Assembly: GCA_018136815.1 (NCBI GenBank)
Contig: CM030945.1
Location: forward strand, 1,347,679 to 1,411,678
Source of the DNA: Isochrysis galbana
Taxonomy: Eukaryota > Haptophyta > Isochrysidales > Isochrysidaceae
Length of the DNA stretch: 64,000 nt
Direction: 5' to 3'
How positions within the stretch are numbered: the first letter of the stretch is position 1; every line of letters begins with the position of its first letter. Shown here in pieces: positions 32,307-44,300 of the stretch. The notes beneath the pieces are model-generated. The model did no database searches and had not been told where the DNA came from. It saw only the letters and a list, made by a program, of their open reading frames with translations. Both the position numbers and the translations under genes were made by a program.

Positions 32307-35300
32307 CTACTTGCTTTTCGAGCTGAATGCACGTGTGGCATCAAGCATTGTCCGGAGAGTGCGAAAGCGACCGCCAGGTTCCTTGCGCATGTTGTCATCC
32401 GGCACCGGCGTGAGGCTCTCAGCTGCACCGGAAGCCATTAGCATTGGGTTTGACGCGGGAGGCATATTCATGGGCGCCTGCGGGTCTATTGCACCAATCT
32501 TGGCTGAAGGAACTGGTGCCTTGTGTTCCATCTTTCGTTGATGTAGCTGGAATTGTGCGGCGACATTGATGACCGGAGCGTCGACATCTTGTTCGACCAT
32601 CGTGATCATGAGGACGCGTGTACGCCGCGCCTCGTCCAGGGAGAGATCGCGCTGCTTCAGGTGCTCCGTTGGGATCGCAAAGCGTTGGCTATTATTTGGT
32701 AGCCTAATCCCGTGCCGTAAGTTGAAAGAGGTTGCTTGCCATAGCTTGGCCACGCGGAAGGTGGAGTTGGCCTTATAGAGGAGCTCCTCTTCGTAAGGAA
32801 AGTATGAGAAGGCCTTGATTGGCTTGACCGTTTGAGTGTGGATCTTCAGCACTACTGCTGCCTCCTCGTCCTTCATGTTGCTTGTCGCGTACTCCATCGC
32901 CACGTAAGGGTCGCATGTCGTTGATGAGAACGCTGGCCAGAGGACTATGTTGCCTGGGTGATACCTGGCCGATGCGTCTTCCTCGCCCTTCGAACTGAAG
33001 AGCTTGCCATCGAGGAAGAGCTCGACGGGATTTGTGCCCTTCCCGTCGCCACCTGGGGGAAGCTTAAGGCCACGAAAAACAACGGTCGACTTGGCGTTGA
33101 GCGCCTTCAGCGCCCCCGAGAGGTGGTAAATGAACGGGCGCCATACCTCAATGGCGGCCGGGTTGCACGAGCGCATCGCTTGACATGAATCGCGGAAGAT
33201 TGAGGTAAACAACGTGTAAACGTGCAATGCAAAGATGTGAACCGGTGCCTCAACCATGCCAGCAGCCACGCGATCCTGGACAAAGAGCTTGGACGAGATG
33301 ACAAGGGTTACCATCTTGTGGTGGAAGTCTGGTGCAAACAAGCTGCCGTCTTCTGTGTTGAACTTGTGAACTTTTTCAAGTCGCAACAAAAAGCTCTCTA
33401 GCGACACGCCCGGCTCATACTCTGCCGCATAGAAGGCATACTTCTGGTACCCCTTGAGCGAGCTCATCTCTGCTTGGCGTTCAGCAAAGCTACCGGTGGC
33501 ACCAACGTGCTTTGCTTCGTCCGTCATGCCGAGCACTTTGAGCTTAGCCGGGTCGAGCCGGAGCAGGGATCGATCGGCTGGGGTGCCGTTACGGTATGCG
33601 GCCTTCAGATTATCGAGCGCCTTCGTATCACGCGTACGCAGCACCGCGCCTCGTCCAGTGAGGAAAAGTGCAATTTCTTCCGCGCGCACGCGTGTGCTTG
33701 CCTTTGCATTGCGGGCAGCCTCGTCCATGTCGTCTAGTTGCGGCTGCTCGCACAGCCACGCCATCCAACGAGCCCACAATAGCGCGGTGTGACCAGAGCG
33801 TGAAGTGGCGTAGAGCACGCGCTCAGCCTTCTTCCTGGCTTCTCTCGCCTCCTCATCGCCCAACGGCTTGCCAGTGTTGTCACATGGCCCTGGGATGGCT
33901 GAGAGCATCGCGCGCACCGCGCGCGACTCGCAGCAGAGGGTGGCGGCCTGTAAGCAGGTCCAGCCAATGGGGTTGTACGAGGCGGGATCGGCGCCTCCCT
34001 CTACCGCGTTTGTAAGGTCTTTCTCCATCTTCTCTTGGAGGCCCTCGTCGGCACGGTCCCATGTCGGGCATAGCAGGGTCTCCTCAAGCACCCGCCAGCA
34101 CGCAGCTCTCTGCGGCTCAAGCGAGGAAGTGATGCGAGATGATAGCGCTACCATGCATGGCGTGAGGCCGGCGGCGTTAGCCTTCGACTTGAGATTGTCG
34201 TGCTTCTTGAGTAGCTTCTCGAGAATCGAGCTGCGCCTCCCACCCAACCGTGCAAGCAGGTGTGCGAGTGTCGAGCCGGGGCCAAGTCCGTAATGCTTTG
34301 CTACCTCGCAAACAAGCTCGCGTTCAGGGCGCGTGCACCCCATCTCCAGCAGAGTTTCGGCTATCTTCACGCGATCAATGATGACCGCGTACTCGAGCGC
34401 AGAAACGCCGCGGTAGCGCAACGCAATCGGCACGCCTAGTCCCGCTTTGTCGCGACCACGCACTAGCAGCTCTACTACTTCGGACATCGACTCAGTTACC
34501 GCATAGTGCACTGCGCCGCCCACACCACATCCCATCTCGTACAGCCTACGCACAACCTCCTTGTGGCCCATCGCCGCCGCGGCTTCGATCGGCAGAGTGC
34601 CGTCGGCCACATTGGGCGCTGACATATTTGCGCCTGAGAAGAAAAGCCTTGAAAGCAAAGGAAGGAGATCAGGGCCCATGCCGGCAGCCAGCTCAGCGAT
34701 CGACGGTCCAAATGGTTGGGCGTCAAGCGGAAAGCCCTTCTGGACATGCTCCTTGATGGTGGCCATCATCGCGCCGATTGCGCCATGCTGCTGCGATGAT
34801 GCCACGTGCGCAGGCGCATGGATCGCGTCGGCGATGGTGCACCACGCGCGCTTCTGTTCAAGGCGCGACATGGGCTCTGCCGTTCGCAGCTTTTTCCACA
34901 CTTCGAGTCTTTGATTATGGTACGCCTCACGAGCGGTAGTGGGGACGTTGTTTTGCATGGTCTCGACGGAGACTTTATTTTGGTACATGAAAAAACGCGC
35001 TAAGTCGGCAAAGGGTGCGTCGGGAAAGCTGGCTGAAAGCCAGCGGAGAGACACATCGAGGACCGCCATCACAAGCGGTTTAGACTCGTACTGCCTCTTG
35101 AGGGGCATCAGCGGATCTTCGGCTGACGATGCGCCGGCGTCTCCACGTGTAGCAGCCGCCGACTTGGCCACAAAGTCATCAACTTGCTCGACGACAAAGG
35201 CGCTCGGATCGGCGAAGAACATAGCGAACGAGCGCACAGGGTTCAAGCGAAAGTCAGTGGCATCGGGACCGCTGCCGTCGCTGGCGCTATCAAACCAAGA

Positions 35301-38300
35301 GCACGCGACGCCGAGCCGACGGCATAGATCGTGCTCGACGGCGTACGCCGACCACTGCGCAGCAATAAGACCATGGCCCTGGCCGAGCTCAGGGCACATT
35401 TTCGAGATGAATCCAATCCAATCTGAGAGGCCGCGGCCACCTTGATATAGCACCGGCTTCTGCTTGTTGCCGCGCACGAAGAGCTTCATCGTTGGAATCG
35501 AGCCTTCCCATATGTATCTTGGATCGGTGCGATTCTTGTCCGTGTCGAGCAGCCCAATCTTGACGTCGGGGTTCGACGATAGGATGGCCGCCAGTCGATA
35601 CCAGTCGGGCTTCATCGCCTTCGACGGAGGGCACCAATCGGCAGAAACCAACAAAAAGAAGTGGCACGAGTCGTCCTCAACGACAAGCTCCATGAATGTC
35701 TGGCTCGTCACGATCCATAGCCCGGGGTGATCAGGCTGCGGGTTTGGTTTTGGCGGTTCTTCCGATGGCGGCGGCGGTTGAGAGCAGTAGGCACAAATTT
35801 TGGCGTCAGGGGCATTGCGCAACCCTGGCGGTTCGCAGCCCGAAACAAGGCCCTCGACGGGCTCAAACGGCTTGCATCCTCTTTGGTTCTGGCAACGCCA
35901 CGCGCCATACGCTACGTGTTCCGTCCACACATCGCACGGTGAGAAAAGCCGTGCGCCTACTGAGAGTGCGCGGATCGCCTTATTAACCTTCGCTTTGTCG
36001 CGCTTGTACTCAGCAAAGACTTGCAAACCCGCCGAATGAGGGTGTGCTTGCAGCGAGAAGGGGCCGTCAATCTTGAGCGAGTTTGCAATTGCGCATCGCC
36101 ATTGTTCATCCTTTGCCTGGTCAGCGCCGCCGGTGGTAAGGTCAAGTACGAGCTCGCCATTCAGATAGACTCGAATGAGGTTGGGCAATTCCACAGCCAT
36201 CGTCACTATGTTCCATGTCCCATCGCGCAGTCCTATACTGTGTTCAGGAGGAAAGTGCTGCATGAGCTCCACGCGACACGGCCAGCCACGAACGGAGTCT
36301 AGCTCGAGGCCGAGCATCCCTGTGTGTGACACGCAAAGTCGGCCGAGTTTTACGGCATCAGTCTCGCCGTCACGAAGTAGAGAGAAGAGCGGAAAGCCGT
36401 GCTGCGTCGAGGACGGCAGGCCGCCAAGTCGCACGAAGGCCGTCGCCGACCATGTGTTAAGCCGCTGCTTGGAATACTTGCCAAGCGGACCGTTACCGTC
36501 TATGGGCATCTGGAGCTCCATGTCGCTGAGCTCGACGTGGAGGAAGCCTTCTCCCTCGAGGGTCAACGTGTGCTTGCCTTGGTACTTCCCGTCGGTCTCT
36601 TCCGGCGTGTTGTAACGAGCGGTGCCCGGTAGGATGCGCACCCGCCGTGGTACGTTCTCGCGCTGAAAGTCCCACACTGACTTGCACTCGTTGACATCGT
36701 AGCGCGGGTTTGGACCCCCGCCGCTCTCCAATTCACGCGTTTCATTGCGCATGTCCTCAAGTATCGAGTCTTGCCTGGCCTTGTCCCGCATGCGCCTTTT
36801 ACGCCGTGCGTCGATTGCTACCCGTAGTTGTTCCCTGAGCTCTTGCACCCGCCTTAGTAGAGCGCGCTCCTCCGCAGGGTCGAAAGCCACGTCACTGGCC
36901 ACCAATCCGCTCTTTTTCTCTGTGCCCTCGGGTCGCTTGCTCGAGTCATTTCCCTTGGCGGCAAGCTCGTGCCCTTGCTGCCTGCCGGACGTTGCATCAA
37001 TTTGCACATATCCTTCGCCCATCTGTTGCGACGGCGCGGCGTGAGCAAAGGACACGCCAGCTTCGCTGCGTTCACAGCTTTGGTCGTTGTGAGCGGCCTC
37101 GGCACGCGCCATGATGATCGAGTAGAATTCGCGGTAGTCGAGTTGTAGGTCCCCATCCTGGTCGGCGGTGAACAAGAAGTTTACCACCTCTACGGGCGTC
37201 CACGCTTGTTCCAACATCAGCGTAACGCGCAAGACCTCGTCGGAAGATAGCTTTTCGTCCTTGTTCTTGTCTGCCTCGTCAAAAACGCGGCGCAGGCTTG
37301 TCCGCTTGCGCTCAACAGCCAAGCGGAGGGCCTCAGCCTGGATTCGTTGTTGCAGCATCGTGAACTCGGTTGGCGCATCGCGGAGCGCCATCGCTACCGG
37401 CTTCTCTCCCCACCGGTGTGAGAGCCGCCGCCGGCAACCAGCGAGGCGCGTAAAAAAATCCTGGCGCCGCTCGACGTCGTTAAGCTGAAGCGCCCTTACC
37501 AACACGTCGAGCTGTGCGGGCGTAAAGAATAGCTGGCCGTCAAGGAATCGACAAGTCTGCGTAGCCATAGCCGTCTGAAAGCTCGGCCCTTCCTCGTAGC
37601 GATGTGATGTATCGAGTAGCGCACCGTCTGAGCCGACGTGGCGGAGCGCAAGCCGTGTTGCCGCGCCGTCGATGACGTCAGCTCCTTGCCGTGCGTGCAG
37701 CACGCGTCGAACCGTCTCCGCTTCTGCCAATGAGACGCAGATATAGAAGCGGCCGTCGTCGGCTGCGCGGTGCTCAGGTTTAAGAAGCAGCTGCTCTAGC
37801 TTTAGGTGCGGTAAGTATGTGCCGCCCTGTTGTCGTTGCGCCGGGCATACACCCAAACTCGCGAATTCGCTATATACGTCCAGGTCGGAGACAGCAGTGG
37901 CGAAGGCCTGCGAAAGCACGAGTTTGACGTCGTCGAATGAAAGCAGCGACTGACCCGTCGCCTCGTCCATGTGCTCGCACCCTAGAAGCTTGGGTATGCG
38001 TGCGATGCATGTAGCCATCGCATCGCGCAGGCGCTCAGCAACTGCCACCGAGCCGCACGCAACTTCATCGATCGCAAATGGCCGCGTATGTACTTGTACC
38101 GCTCGGGGCGTCCAATCTAGCATGAGCACCATGTTGCGCAGTCGGCGGTCACCGGCCCACTTGGGGTTGAATAAGTTGGATGACAGTTTTATGTCGCCAT
38201 GTTGGTCGCCTTCATCATTCACGCGCGTTGGGAAGCGCAACGGCTGCCGGTCACGGAGCTTGAATTCATCGGCCGAGTAAAAGGCCGATGGTCCGTCGGA

Positions 38301-41300
38301 AAGGCGCAGGTCCTCGAAATTCCATGGCGTTGGCGCCTCATTCTCCCGCGAGTAGGCCAGCTCGATAAATTTTTCGATCTCGATCTCTTGCTCTTGCTCC
38401 TGCTCTTGCTCCTGCTCTTGCTCTTGCTCCTGCTCCTGCTCTTGCTCTCCGTCGAGGTTCCTGCTAGCGCCACCTGAGATAGTGACAAGCCCCTTCATTT
38501 CTTCTTCAATATCTTGAATGATCATCGCCTGCTGGGGTTGCTCCTCGAAGATGAGCGTGCGCCAGTCGGTGACTCCAGGCGGTAGCCCAAGGTGCTGGTC
38601 TTGGGTGACCGTTGGCGGGTGGCGCAGCCAACGCAAGTGTGGCAAGACGCGCTCACTGACAATCTGAACAACGTCCTTAGACTGGGGCACCTGGTCACAC
38701 ACCTCCAAGCCTAGCGGCTCCTTGAACGTGCTTAGCGCGCGCACCGTGTCCGGTAGCACTGCATCGTCGCGCCCCATCGCGCGGGAGTAGTGCCCAAAGT
38801 CGTCGCCCCCATCCCCGGCGAGAAAGCGAAAGGCAGGTTTGCGCCATACATCGGCGAGATTTTGAAATTGAAGCATTTTGAACTGCATCTTCTCGGAACG
38901 CATCTGTTGCAGTTGCAACCACGCTGCCACACAAATCGAGTATGTAGGTGGTAACTCGCCGTACTCTACACCCTTGACGGGCCTTGGATCAGCGGCCTCA
39001 GGCAACCGGGGTCCCATCTTGTACATATCGGCGATGACGAGCCGTCTAACCTCCGGCGTGACGAGTAGCTCGATCTTCTGCCCCTTACCAATGCCACGCA
39101 TACGGTAGGCGCCCTGCGCGTAGTCACGCCATGTCATATCCTTGCCGAGGGTGAGAGCGGCGCGCGCTCCCTGGTTGTGCTTGATATCCATACCGGTCGT
39201 GTGGATTTGATCGTAGAAGCAGAATCGATGCTCGAGGGCGACAGAGCATTCTTCGAGAGGGAGCACAATCCCCGTCGATCGCATGTACACGCGCTTACGG
39301 TCGGCCATGTCAAGAAATGCGACACCCTCCACGCCTTGCAGAAAGTGCATGCTTGACACCAGGAATTGAGCTACCTGCGAACGGGTGAGTATTGAAGAGG
39401 AGGTACTCATTGGCGCAGCCTTCGGACCAAGACCAAACTTGATTCAGGGCTGAATTAGGAGCAGATACCTGCAGGTTAGTATAGCCTGTAATGAGTGCCC
39501 CGACGTCGACAAGCGCCGCATAGCGGGGCCGACCGTCAGGCTGATGACTCGTGGCAACATGTTGTAGAATAGAAACGGGCGACCAGTCGTCCTTTAGTTG
39601 ATACGACGAAACGATTGACGGAGCCGTGAGCGTATGCATAATGTCGCCCTCCGATGCCGGCTCGAAGGTACACTTACCGAGATCGCGTGGTAGCAGCTCC
39701 GACGGCGTCCCCGAGAAGCCGATCCGTCTGCGAAATAGTATGGAGCCCCCCATGTCCTGACCGCTCGACGAGAGCTTGTGCTCCTGGAAGCGCATGAATG
39801 TTGGTAGCACAAGCTCCTCGAGGTACCTGCCGCCAAGGCGTGTCAGACGGGTCGGCGGCGGCGATACTATAGCGACACGCAAGAGAGAAAACGATGGGGA
39901 TGCTTGAGGCATGAAGTCAGAAAGGCGCAATAATCGCGCTCGCTCTCATCGTGCGCACCAATGAATAAACGATGGTGAAAAACGGAGCAGTTCATAGAGC
40001 GGCCTAATGAGCCGGTCATCGCTGGGATCGAGGAGCTCGAGAGGTAAATGCCGTTTAGAGGCATCAACGTGACGCTCATCGACACCCTTTCCTGAAATTA
40101 CACCACCCATGCCCTCGACCCACTTGCGATGGCGGAGTGCGGATGGTCGTTCGTCAGGCTCACCGCCCTCGAGCGCAAAGTCCTTCATCATTTTGTCGAG
40201 AGCTTCAACAAAGTCCTCGTAGCGCATCCCCTCATAGCGGTATGCAAGCAACGTGAGCCCGATGACGACGTCAGGTTGCGCGAATTCGGAAGCATTCGAA
40301 GGCACGTCTTTAGAGATGAACGGGATCGCCAGCTTCGCTCGAGAGCGGGGCATTAGCGGGTTGGAACGCCGTGCTTGCTTCAAGTCGTCATCGGACATGA
40401 TACCGAAAGAAACGCGGTCAATCTTTTTCAGTGCGTGCGGCAGGTAGATGTGCAGCCAATCATGTGCTAGGTTGATCATTTTTAGGTCGTACCTGCCCAA
40501 TTACGAAGAAGGCAAGGTGTGGTCAAGCACAGGTAGCCACGAGAGAGAAAGCGAGGGGAAATTGCGAGGGGCACGCTAAGGTGGCAGTTACGCGGAATAT
40601 GGCGAGCAATGCGATGCAGTGGAGGCCGACGCGCGCGAGTGTTCATGAGATATGGCCGCGGCGGCACCTGGAAAGCTTCTGAGCCACCTTGCCGAGCGGT
40701 GTCAACGGAAGGGGTCGTTCGATGAGATACTCGAGCAGCTCGGAATCATTGAGTCCAGGCCCCGTTGCGTGCTTCATCTCGCGCTTCATAAGCTCCCTGT
40801 GCTGTTCCATGTGCGCACCCGTCCCCGGCGCGGCCGGCTCCGTTGCACTGCACGCGGAGGGCGCGTCGCCTAACGCCCTACGCATGGAGCTTAGAGCGTT
40901 GTCGATGATGTCTTTATGCGCTGGGTCAAGTCGTTCGTACTCAGGGTTGTGCTCACCCACCTCCAACCAGTGCATGCCAGAGGAGCCCTTGAAGTTGAGT
41001 AGAGCCGCGAACTCGTCGGCACAATGAAAGTGAACGGCCCAGGTCTCAAGCCAAGCGTTATCGGTGTTGCGCGCATCGTCGACGTATCCGCGGTAGACCT
41101 CCCGAGCGTTGAGCTCAGAGAAGAGCTCGTTGCACAATTCTTTGAAGCGTACCCGTTGGTCATCATTGAGGTCGCCCGCCGCCTCATTGAGCTTGGACAT
41201 CACGCGCGTACTCACGCGCTCATTAGGTTTGACCATCCCGCCGGGAATCGCCCAGTGCTCGCCGTCTAAGCCATACGCACCACCATGCCGTTTGATGGCA

Positions 41301-44300
41301 AGCATTTCGAGCACGTGCGCCTCCGGCCTATCCGGGTTATACCGCGTCACGATGGGGTCAGCGCAGTGATTGGGTCCCCACTTGCCAAGTAACCCGCGTC
41401 CAGCCAAGCCGGTGCGCCCGCGCGGATTAAGTGGCCGGCCCTCCTGCCAGCTCCAGCTCGTGCCCATTGCCTCGAGCTCGTACGAGACGCGATCACCTTT
41501 GAACATCTTGAGGTCAACCGTCGGAGGGTCGGCATAGCCGCCCTCCTTTTTCTCGTAGCAATTATTCAGCACTGTGTCGTCGACATAATCGTCCGGAGTA
41601 TAGCCCTCGAAGGCCACTTCCCACGCCACCTTGTCATCCGGCACGGTGGCACGCCTGGGATACTTTGGGTGTTGGGACCGCGCCTGCGTATGGAGCTTAC
41701 TGAGCTTGGGTGTTGCCACGTCTTGCGAACGCAAATAACAGAGCATCCACTTCGCGACGAGCTTCTTAATTTCCTCGTAAAAATCTTCTTGCAGCAAGAC
41801 CATATGCGGCTCACGCTGCAGCGCACGTCCGTCGAAGCCGCGGACCATTTCGGTGACCAAGGACTCCATGAGCGACATCGAGTGCTCAGTAGTGCGCGCG
41901 AGCTGCATGCGTAATGGAATCTCAGTGTTACCAATCTTCATTGCGTCCGCACGTTTGACGGAGCCCCGTGGATAGCTCGAGGCAACTCGAGCTTTCGTGG
42001 CTGCGAAGAGCATAATGTCGAGGATCGCGATTGGCAGCGCCCACCGTTCGCCCTCATCGGTGAAATCGAGTTCCTCCTTGGCCCCGATGGGAAAGTTAAG
42101 CTCCGACTTGAGCGGATGGAGCACCCAGTCCACTTCGTCCATGATGCAGACGCCCTCAAGCATCAGGTGTAGCACTTGACCCCACACCTTCGTCTCGGCT
42201 TGAAGGTCCCGCTTGGCGTGCCGCAGGTCGTGGACATCCACCGAGGCTAACAAATTTTCGACGAACTTGAGCATGAGCGACTTCAACGCGGCTGGCGTCG
42301 TAAGCACCACCGAGCCTACGTCACGCGCTGTCTGCAGCTTGAATTGCGTCACCACATCGCCCGACATAGAGCGTTCGCACTCAAACACAATCACCACCTT
42401 GCGGATGATTGATGCAAACGTCTGCCGTAGAATGCCGCCAGACATGGGCAATAGAGCGGGCGGCACGCACTGCACGACAAGGTAATCGCCCTGCGCAAGC
42501 ATCAAGCATATAAGTGGGGAGACCACCGTCGTCTTGCCCTGTCCCATGATCATTTGCTTCACAAGCGATCCGCCCTTCTTCTTCCACACCCCGCGCCCTT
42601 CAACGGCACGGCAGCAGGCAAGGACGAGGTCCACTTGGCGCGTTCGCAAGAGCATCGAGCGCACAAACTCGAAGACAAGGAAACGCGGGTCGACGCGCAG
42701 ACTGCTAGCTGAGACGTCTAGTGCGTCAACTCTGTCGAACTCCTCGTTCAGCTCAGTGTCCGTTCGCTCTGCATTGAGCTCCGCGAGCAGCTCGTCCTGA
42801 ACACGCTTCTCCGCTTGGGCGACTTGGTACGATCGTGGCGCGGTGAGCTGTGCGAACATTAGGTCGAGGCGCAGTTGCAACGCTTGGGCCTCGGCTACTG
42901 ACACAGAGGCCTCGCCCATAGCCGAAGCTCCATGCGCATACGAAGCACGAGAGTTGTCTCCAGTGCTGATGTTGTCTTTCGAGCCCAGTGTTTGCATGAG
43001 ATAGTCAATCTGCTTAAGCGCCGCCTGGAGCTCATCAAGGGTGCGGTTGATTTGCGTTATGCGGTTAGCGCGCAACATCACTACGGCTAGTAGATTCAGT
43101 AGTACGCCGTGGACTGAAGTTGGGAGCAGGGGGTTGAGGCATGCCAAGTCGGCAGACGATCGCGACGAGAGAAGGCAAGAAGCGAGGTACTCTAGCGAGG
43201 CTGTGGCATCATGCCCAGAGTGGCGCAACAACAAAAAGCGGTACGCGGCCGCAGTATTGGCCTTCAATGACGTATCTCCACTCTTACTCCCGGCACTAAC
43301 GTGGTCCCCACCAGTAGCTTTTTGGTCACCGCCAAGAGTTGTGCCATCGTCTTTAGGGTCGCAAAAGAGCGCATGGAGCGCGGCGACGGCGGCGGCGGCG
43401 GCCTCGTCGGGAGCCGCCAAGTTCGACTGATGGCGTTGCTCGACAAATAGTTTGACTACTGGTATCAGCCGCTGGCGAATCGCCATCCAAGGAAGCGGCC
43501 TCGCGCTACGATCCGAGTACGACACCCAGCCGCCGCCAGGCACAAAAGCGTCATTTGCCGCCTTTTGGACCACGCGTGCACCGACATCGACGAATTCGGC
43601 ATCTTGATTGCGTTGTTGCCAAAGTGCCTCTCGTAGCTTGCGCAATCGGTCAGATGCGGCGGACAATGCTCGACGCACCTCCGCACGAGAGGTGATTGTG
43701 TGCAGCTCGTGCACTCCGACAGCCTCCACGGTCAGCGCGAGAACTGCGCGCTTCGCTTTCGTGCGTGCTTGCGCAAATGTTCGCATGTCATTGCGCAGCC
43801 GGACGAGCGAGCGCTTGGCTAACTTCGACTGCACAACGTCGGGGTGGCTGTCGATGGAACCAAATCTTTTGCTAGCACCCTCGCTAGAAGTATCATCAAA
43901 AGGTAGCGCTTCCGAGTAGCAAGCGTCGCTAGGCTCGTAGCGTGCAAAATCACTCAAGAACCCCAGGGGACGTGAGAGGAGCATGGTAATCTCTCTCTCA
44001 CTTACTAGTAGAGGGCCGATCGAAACAGGCTCTATACCAATCACCGCCGCACGGTAATCAGAGGGCTTGTCAAGGGAGCGCATCGTGCGCTGCGCCAAAC
44101 CCACCACGGGCCGCTTCCATCTTAGTGGAAGGTCCACACCGGAGTCCTTGATCACATGAAGCGGTGCGAGCGCGAGAGCAAGCCACCCTTGTGGCGTCGG
44201 CAGCTTCCGAGAATCGTCCTTCCACCCGGTCGGTGGCTCAATCTCCTTCCCGATTTGCGTTCGACGCATTTTTTGACTCGGGGCTGCTTCGATAATTAGC

